Assembly: GCF_001411555.2 (NCBI RefSeq) | Contig: NC_049901.1 | Coordinates: 29,197,555-29,261,554 of the forward strand | DNA from: Juglans regia | Lineage: Eukaryota; Streptophyta; Magnoliopsida; Fagales; Juglandaceae | Direction: 5' to 3' | DNA length: 64,000 nucleotides | Shown: one piece after another, positions 57,546-64,000 of the stretch | Position numbering within the stretch: the stretch's first letter is position 1 | Layout: each line of letters starts with the position of its first letter | Made by a program: the position numbers and the translations under genes | Notes under the pieces: model-generated | What the model was told of the DNA's origin: nothing | What the model saw: the letters and a program-made list of their open reading frames with translations, nothing else | Databases searched by the model: none

Positions 57546-57872
57546 TAAACATCTTGGCCGAACTCAACCATCGACAATTTAGTTTCACTTTCTCACGCCA
57601 AGCACCGTGACACTACCTAGAGCACAAACCCTTATCCCAATAACACAAAATTCATACTTTGGAAGAGCCAATTGGTAATTTTGACCTAGACACCCCACCC
57701 CCCATTTCATGTTTATTTTGGTCTTTTGACAAAGATTTCGTGTGTATAACCATCTTCTTTGGTTATACATCTAGTTAATTATGAGACTCGCATAATTAAT
57801 AAAACATCTCATTATCTCATTAAAAAGATTAATCTTTGTAACAACCAGACCGGCCAATACCAAACACATGTC

Positions 57873-58436
57873 TAGGGGTGGCTCAATATATTTTGTGGCT
57901 TAAGGCCATTAGCTTAGAAATGATAATAATATTTAAATATAAAATGATGAGATTTTATTAAAACTTGGATTTAACTTTTTAGATGCAAAATTGCTTAATA
58001 ATATTATAAGTAGAAATAGAATCTAATTTTTACGTAATTGGAATACTATCTTCTATTCACAATACTTCTTTTAATACTTAATTTTCAAAACAAATCAAGG
58101 CATCAATATCAAAATACATCATATTTTAGTATATATTCGAGTGTAATACATCATTATTTTGCCACTTCTATTCAAGTTTCAACGTTGTTTGAAATTTTTG
58201 TACATTTTGGGTAAGATATTTTTGAGTAAAACTTTTGCATTTACTATTTTTTTATTTTTTTACCAAATTTTATCATTTAAGGTTGATTTTATTTTAGGCA
58301 ATATTTACTCCATCTTTAATGTTAATCAATTGTTTTTATATTTTATATTTTGAGAGTTATAATATATCTTTTTTAATTATGGAGGCCTACTCAAGGTTGT
58401 GGCTTTAGGCGCCCCGCCGCGGGGGGTGGGGGGGCC
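57873..58436. mobile_element. Probable DNA-transposon remnant inside the LTR
   Basis: The left edge AGGGGTGGCTCAATA...GGCTTAAGGCC and right edge GGCTTTAGGCGCCCC bracket an AT-rich stretch absent from the related LTRs. A short G run (58410-58435) ends it. No target duplication was defined. Confidence 0.35.
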
Positions 58437-59322
58437 TTGATTGCTACCCATTGAACCAGCCCTACTCAATCCAAGCCCACGTACTACATCAACCCCGAAT
58501 TGCAAGCCTGCACACACATATATATAGAGATGGTCCCTCCATTGCATGTCTACCGAATCCCATCCTTCATGCCTAGCAAACCACCATGCCTCCTCCACGG
58601 ACGAGCAAACAACGACAAGCCGCAGCACCACTACGCCGTAGACCAGAGTTGATGGAGACCGTGGCTCTAGCTTGTAGGGAAAGGATCAAAGTCGGCATAT
58701 CCTCCAAGGACAGCCCAGAACCACTTGTCTTCGTCACTGCCCAACCACTGGCTAGACACCTTGCTGCTCCTTCCACCCATACAAGATAGGCCCCTGTTTC
58801 CCAGTCCACAAAAATAGAGCACTGCCTAAAACCGTGTCATAAAAAACCAAGCCTCTTTCTGGGTGTTGCACTCGCTAACTCCGAACTCCACCGTCGACCT
58901 CGGCTAGAAACTACCTGTTGCCGGCTCTGCACCGGCCAACCCTTCACAGCTCGGTCGTGCTCTTCCCCACGCCATTTTTCATTTGGGTTAATTCACACTC
59001 CACCGTATGTAAGGCTCTGCGCTCTCTCTCTCTCTCTCTCTCCCACCCTCCCTCTCTACTTCTCGGTCAAGGATGTCCAGAATCTATCTTATTTAGAAAA
59101 GTTCCACTAAACCCTTCTACCGTGTAGCCATCACGTGAAACTATGAACTTTTTACGTAATTACTGCAATGTCCCTAGTATAACCACGACAGAGTTATCCT
59201 TTTACTGGCCTCGAATTTTAAGTTAAATCAAGGATTTAATGAGTATATTTTGTTCGTAATGTGTTTGCATGCACAGTATTATTATAAGACCAATTTATAA
59301 AGTAATATGTACGTTATTACGA

Positions 59323-59926
59323 TGTGAAGGGAAAAAATTGTCTATAGCTCATTAATTGGGCCCAACCCACCAAAATCATCATAAGGACAAAAAATAGGGG
59401 ACAAAGAAGAGGCAAGAGGGAGACTAGAGAAATATATGTACTGTAAATGTCAGAGGGTCAGAAGAAGAATGAGAAATGTTCACGCAAAGGAGACTTGCCA
59501 TCTCAGGGCAGGCTGACATATGCAATAAATGGTCAGGCAAACATATAAAATAAGAGGTCCAGACAACATAAAGAAGGTGATTTTTTGGGAGACGGATCAA
59601 GAGGGAATCGATGGAAATATATTGAAGAAGAACTTCAACCTTTTCTGTATAGTGAGATATGAAGATCCATGAGTGATTGTAAATAAATATATTATATTGG
59701 TGACTTCTCTTCCCAAACCCCCGTGGACGTATGCATATTGCCTAACCACGTAAATCTTGGTGTCTATCTCTTTTTACTTTGCTTGCACATATTTTTCATT
59801 CACCACCATAGACGTACGAACTGCCATCGTACATCCGTACCAGAATACTGCCGGGGGCTCCAAATAATTCACATCATGGCACTGCCTATGTAGAGTTGAC
59901 CAGGCCCGCGAAATACGACATCAACA
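59323..59926 (-). repeat. Left LTR of the non-autonomous element
   Basis: It is colinear with 61614-62223 (AAGGGAGACT.AGAGA, GTCAGAGGGTCAGAAG, GAGACTTGCCATCTCA landmarks). Confidence 0.8.
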
Positions 59927-59931
59927 GTCCT

Positions 59932-60570
59932 GTCGTTCATACGTCCATGACGATGAATGGAAAATAAGTGTAGAGAAAGTAAAAATAGATAGACACAAAG
60001 ATTTATGTAGTTCAGCAATATGCCTACGTCCAAAGGAGTTTGGGGAGGGAAGTCTCCACTATAATATATCTATTTACAATTACTCATGGATTCTCATATC
60101 TCACTATACTGAGATGGTTGGAGCTCTTCCTCAATATATTTCCATCGATTCCCTCTATTGATCCGTATCCAAAAAAATCCTTCTTCTTTTTGTTGTTTGG
60201 GCCTATTCTTTTATATGTTTACTTGACAATTTATTGCACATGCCAACTTGCCATGAGATGGCAAGTCTCCCTTGCGTGAACACTTCATTTACTTCTTCTG
60301 ATCCTCTAACATATACAACCCTTATATCTCTTTGGTTTCTCTCTTGCCTCTTCCTTATCCCCCCTTTTTTGTCCCTAGTGATGGCTTTGGTGGGTTGGGC
60401 CCAATTCATGGCCTATGGGCATTTTTCCCTTTCACAGAATCCCGCTAATTTTTAGTACCATTTTGGGGCTAGAAATTATAAAGAAAATTTCTTGTGTTTG
60501 CTCTTATTTCCTTAGTTTTTCGTTTTGTTCCTATTTCATCAGTTTTTGGGTACAAGCCCGGTCTCTAGAT
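59932..60570 (+). repeat. Inverted copy of LTR plus adjoining leader
   Basis: It is the reverse complement of about 61330-62130: GATGGCAAGTCTCCC, GGTGGGTTGGGCCCAATTC, CACAGAATCCCGCTAATTTT and CTTATTTCCTTAGTTTTTCG all match inverted. It lacks the outermost part of the LTR. Confidence 0.8.
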
Positions 60571-60580
60571 CGGTCACGAA

Positions 60581-61010
60581 GTATAAAACACATAAACAAA
60601 GTCATGAGCTCTGACCTACTAACAGTTATTCACAACGCAAGTCCCAATGATTTGCCGAGCTTCGTGCAAAATGAGATGCATTGGTGAGGGAGCAGGGTCC
60701 TCGGGCTCTATCAATCTATAAGTGCCAATCCACGAAATATAAAACATATGAACCCAGCCATGAGCTCTGACCTGCTAACAGCTATTTTCAACGCAAGTCC
60801 CAATGACTTGTCGAGTTTCGTGCATGGATGCGAAAACGATGCGTTGGTTGAGGGAGCCGCCCTCAGGCTCTACCAACCTACAAGTGCCAATCGACGAAGT
60901 ATAAAACATAGGAACAGAGTCATGAGCTCTGACTTGCTAACAGCTATTCACAACACAAGTCTTAAATGACTTGCCGAGCTTTGTGCAAAGTTACTGCCTA
61001 CGATGCATTG
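60581..61010 (+). repeat. About 160-bp tandem repeat, 2.7 copies
   Basis: Unit starts (GTATAAAACA) are at 60581, 60737 and 60899. Landmarks: CATGAGCTCTGACYTRCTAACAG and CAAGTCCCAATGACTTG. Confidence 0.85.
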
Positions 61011-61613
61011 TCAGTGATAGAATCTCCATCAAACAGAATCTCGATCAAACGGAATCTCCATCAACGGAATAGGAACACCATATGCATGGACTCCTCATAG
61101 CCCGGACTCCCTGAGCGAGCTCTCCCTAGAGAGCACTTCTAGCGGTTTATCTTTCTCAAAACTTATGTGAATTTTGTTTTACTAACATAATTATTTTCTG
61201 TGGTGCAAAAATCAACGGAATCTCCATAAACAGAATCTCCATCAGCAGACAAAATCGAGTTCCTAGACTCTCGCGAGCATCACGCTTTATGTGGTCGAGT
61301 CCATCTCCCGTCCCGTTTGAGCTCCGCGCTCGAACAACATTATTAGGAGGAAAAAGAAAAATTGAGGAAATAGGAACAAAAAGAAAAATTGAGGAAATAG
61401 GAACGAAAAGAAAAAAAAAAAGGAAAACTGAGGAAATAGGAGCAGAAACAAAATCCTAGGAATAAGAGTAGAAACAAAAACTGAGGAAATATGAATGAAA
61501 AGAAAAACTGTGGAAATAGGAGTAAAAAAAAAAAAAAGATAAGGACATAGGAACACAAAAAATTTTCTTTATAATTTCCAACATCAAAATGGTGCTAAAA
61601 ATTAGCGGGGTTC

Positions 61614-62223
61614 TGTGAAGGGCAAAAATGCCCATAGCCTATGAATTGGGCCCAGCCCACCAAAGCCATCACTAGAGACAAAAAATGGGGGACAAGGAAA
61701 AGGCAAGAGGGAGACTATAGAGATATAAGGGCTGTAAATGTCAGAGGGTCAGAAGAAGAAGAAGGAGAAATGCTCACGCAAGGGAGACTTGCCATCTCAT
61801 GGCAAGCTGGCATGTGCAATAAATGGTCTAGCAAACATATAAAAGGAGAGGCCCAAACAACATAAAGAAGAGGGATTTTTTTGGATATGGATTAATAGAG
61901 AGAATCAATGGAAATATATTGAGGAAGAGCTTCAACCATCTCAGTACAATAAGATATGAGGATCCATGAATGATTGTAAACAGATATATTATAGTGGAGA
62001 CTTCCCACTCCAAACCCCCGTGGGCGTAAGCATATTACCTAACCACGTAAATCTTGATGTCCATCTCTTTTTACTTTTCCTGTACTTATTTTTCATTTAC
62101 CACCATAGACATACGAACTACCACTGTACAACTGCACTGGAATACTGCCAAGGGCTCCAGATAATTCGTATCGTGGCGTTGCCTACGGAGAGTTGTCTAG
62201 GCCCGCGAAACACGACGTCAACA
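61614..62223 (-). repeat. Right LTR of the non-autonomous element
   Basis: See the element entry. It is bounded by TGTGAAGGG and GTCAACA. Confidence 0.8.
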
Positions 62224-63290
62224 TATGATTTAATCATGAAGTTGTTTGGAGAAATTATGTGAAAATCAATTATTTGGGAGATAATGATATTTTAGGGTTC
62301 GAGGATTTTAGATTTTAGGAGAATATATATATATATTTTTTTTCTCGAGTTTTAATTATGAAGTACGTGTTGAATTGGAAATTTACACAAGCTATGTGAC
62401 TATTTATAGTAACGATTGATATCCACTTGGAACTATTGTGAGAAAATTCAAAGAAGTTAAAAAGTTTAGGTAATCAGGGTTTTTATGCTAAACTTTGCCT
62501 AAAACAAATGGATTGAAGTTGAGTTTCTTAAAAATATGCATGTTGTATTATGAAAAGAAAACTTGAAAACAACCTTAGTCATTTTATCTGCATTACTCAT
62601 GAAATCTATTTAAGGAAACAAAAGTATTATTTGTTATAATTAGTGTAGACATGAGCTATTGATGGCATTCTATTTATGAGATGTGCAAAAAGAGCGAATA
62701 TGAAAATTTGTGCATGATTATATTACAATGATCTCAATCTATTGTGTTCTGAATCTGTTTTAGACTTTGTTATGAAATGATGTGACCTCTAAAAATCTCA
62801 GGCATGACATTATGTTTCTATTATGTTTTTTTCTTACCATGGGTGTAAAACTGTAGCATCTATTCAGGTTGGTACCTACTTCTCTTTCCTGGTGCATCCA
62901 TTTTGGAAACAAAGTAGTTTTCTATATGATATTTTCTATGTCCACACTCACTTTGAATATGAATATTTCTTAATTGTCGCTCTGACATTTTTTATAACAT
63001 GTTTTGGCTTTTGCATTTTGTTAGTGGCTCATGTTTACACAATAGTATATATTATCTACTTACTGAGTTGTTGATAACTCATTCTTTATCTCTACAATAT
63101 TGTTAAAAATTTTGATAGTTTAGTTGAAAATCAAGAGTAGGAAGCATGAACAAGATTAGAAGATCATAGAAGAATTAGTGACAAGTGGTATAATTAATTA
63201 TTGGAGAGTCCTAATTAATAGATTTATTATTTTCTATTGATTTGAGCATTTTGAGACATTGATTGACTTTACATGCTACTATACTCTAAA

Positions 63291-64000
63291 GAACTAGTTT
63301 ACAATAGTAAAAAGTGTACCGTCATGCTACTTACCTTTAGCATTAATCCCATAATTTAATTGTGTAAATCATCGATCTCCTATAAAAAGTAACATATCAT
63401 CATTTAGTTTCTACCATAATTAAACTGTATTTTCTCTTTATTATTTGGATAGGATAATGTTGGCTTTGTCAGGAGGCTTGCCTAGTTTGTTGCGCCAGCT
63501 CCAAAAGGATTAGTTGAGTTGGAATTGAGAAAGTTTCGTAGAGAACTTTGTAATTGCATAAAAGGAGTCAAAGTAGTGGTTGCAGCGCATCGAGGCACTT
63601 CTTCATTTTTCTTACCGTGAGATACATCGGCAGCTATGAATATTTAATTGGAATAAAATTCGGAGTGGGTACCTTTCCAATAAAAATATTTTTAAAATTT
63701 TTTAAATTAGTGTGCTATTAAATTTAAACTTAAAAATTTTATTTTTAACAACGCTCCAAATATGAAAGATTTCATAAATAAAATAAACTTTAATAAATAC
63801 TTAAATCTAAAATAGAGTCTGCAGATACTTATTTTTAAAAAAATACGAAAGTCTCATATGCTTATCAAAATAATTTATTTAAACCTTAAACAATAAAACT
63901 AATTATAGTATAACCTGTCTAGGGCTCTACCTCACCTCTCATGGTCAAGTTCTGTCCTGCAATCTCATCCTCACAAATGTTATCACTTGGGATGGTTTAA
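63291..64000. other. Unassigned right edge
   Basis: A stretch at 63455-63590 reads on the + strand as DNVGFVRRLA, a stop, then FVAPAPKGLVELELRKFRRE and CIKGVKVVVAAHRGT. It looks protein-like but has a stop and no recognised family. The rest is AT-rich without a feature I can support. Confidence 0.3.

Larger units (their letters stand above)
59323..62223 (-). mobile_element. Non-autonomous LTR element, 2.9 kb
   Basis: Two direct LTRs (59323-59926 and 61614-62223, about 605 bp, + strand ends TGTGAAGGG...GTCAACA) enclose 1.69 kb with no gag or pol. The flanks TACGA (59318-59322) and TATGA (62224-62228) agree at four of five bases. The strand is a guess from the TGTTGACGTCG start of the minus-strand reading. 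The interior holds an inverted LTR-plus-leader copy and a 160-bp tandem repeat. Confidence 0.7.
57837..63290 (+). mobile_element. Gypsy LTR split by two insertions
   Basis: It starts TGTAACAACCAGACCGG and resembles the start of the LTR at 52194. The 5' half resumes at about 58437 (TTGATTGCTACCCATTG) and runs to 59322. The 3' half follows at 62229 and holds the shared module (AAGTTTAGGTAATCAGGG at 62463; GTTGATAACTCATTC at 63069). The end is lost near 63290. The strand follows the module. Confidence 0.65.

Noticed and set aside
61287..61558. Phe-rich minus-strand frames that look like membrane helices
   Set aside because: Translation of repeated GAGGAAATAGGAACAAAAAG purine runs, not a membrane protein.

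Overview
This is nuclear DNA from a flowering plant, most likely a woody eudicot. I see long AT-rich intergenic stretches, chromovirus-type Ty3/gypsy LTR retrotransposons, CACTA (En/Spm) transposons, hAT- and Mutator-type MITEs, and plant BAHD acyltransferases. A short-TIR MITE with GAGATGAG-type ends is of a kind I associate with Fagales such as Juglandaceae, but that placement is a guess. No rRNA, tRNA, CRISPR or bacterial-style operon is visible.

Only two genes look intact: intronless BAHD acyltransferases of the vinorine-synthase-like clade, both on the + strand (7440-8762, 440 aa; 23893-25218, 441 aa). They are close paralogs that share even the sequence just before the start codon. Downstream, 38014-43707 holds about 3.1 tandem copies of a unit of about 1.83 kb. 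Each full copy carries only the last 46 or so codons and the 3' flank of a BAHD gene, fused behind a fragment of a repeated element. The locus is therefore a BAHD cluster that expanded and then decayed.

Almost everything else is nested mobile DNA. Layout: 1-2732, 3' end of a chromovirus with its 3' LTR; 2733-4709, 3' part of a CACTA element; 5749-6150, hAT MITE; 7440-8762, BAHD gene 1; 8914-9208, copia-like LTR; 9555-10020, inverted CACTA end; 10247-12938, 3' LTR of a second gypsy element; 13721-16363, minus-strand LTR element carrying fragments of unrelated genes; 16385-16679, copia pol fragment; 17983-20602, solo LTR; 20643-22705, minus-strand 5' LTR with its primer-binding site; 23893-25218, BAHD gene 2; 25509-31125, a 5.6-kb solo LTR; 32572-37400, LTR split by a mosaic solo LTR (33426-35768); 38014-43707, BAHD 3'-end array; 47001-51910, degenerate CACTA element with both its genes; 52194-56472, solo LTR containing another insertion; 57837-63290, LTR split by two insertions, one a 2.9-kb non-autonomous LTR element with an inverted internal LTR copy.

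The most notable object is 13721-16363. One LTR with an adjacent polypurine tract is followed, all in the same orientation, by pieces of diaminopimelate decarboxylase, a calcium-dependent protein kinase, a plasma-membrane H+-ATPase and a LINE reverse transcriptase, with unidentified segments between them. The pieces read without introns and resemble gene transduction by an LTR element, as described for maize Bs1. Target-site duplications read directly from the sequence support six insertions exactly: CTGCA, CTATG, GTTGG, TCAAT, an 8-bp GTATAAAC and a 9-bp TTTTTATAA.
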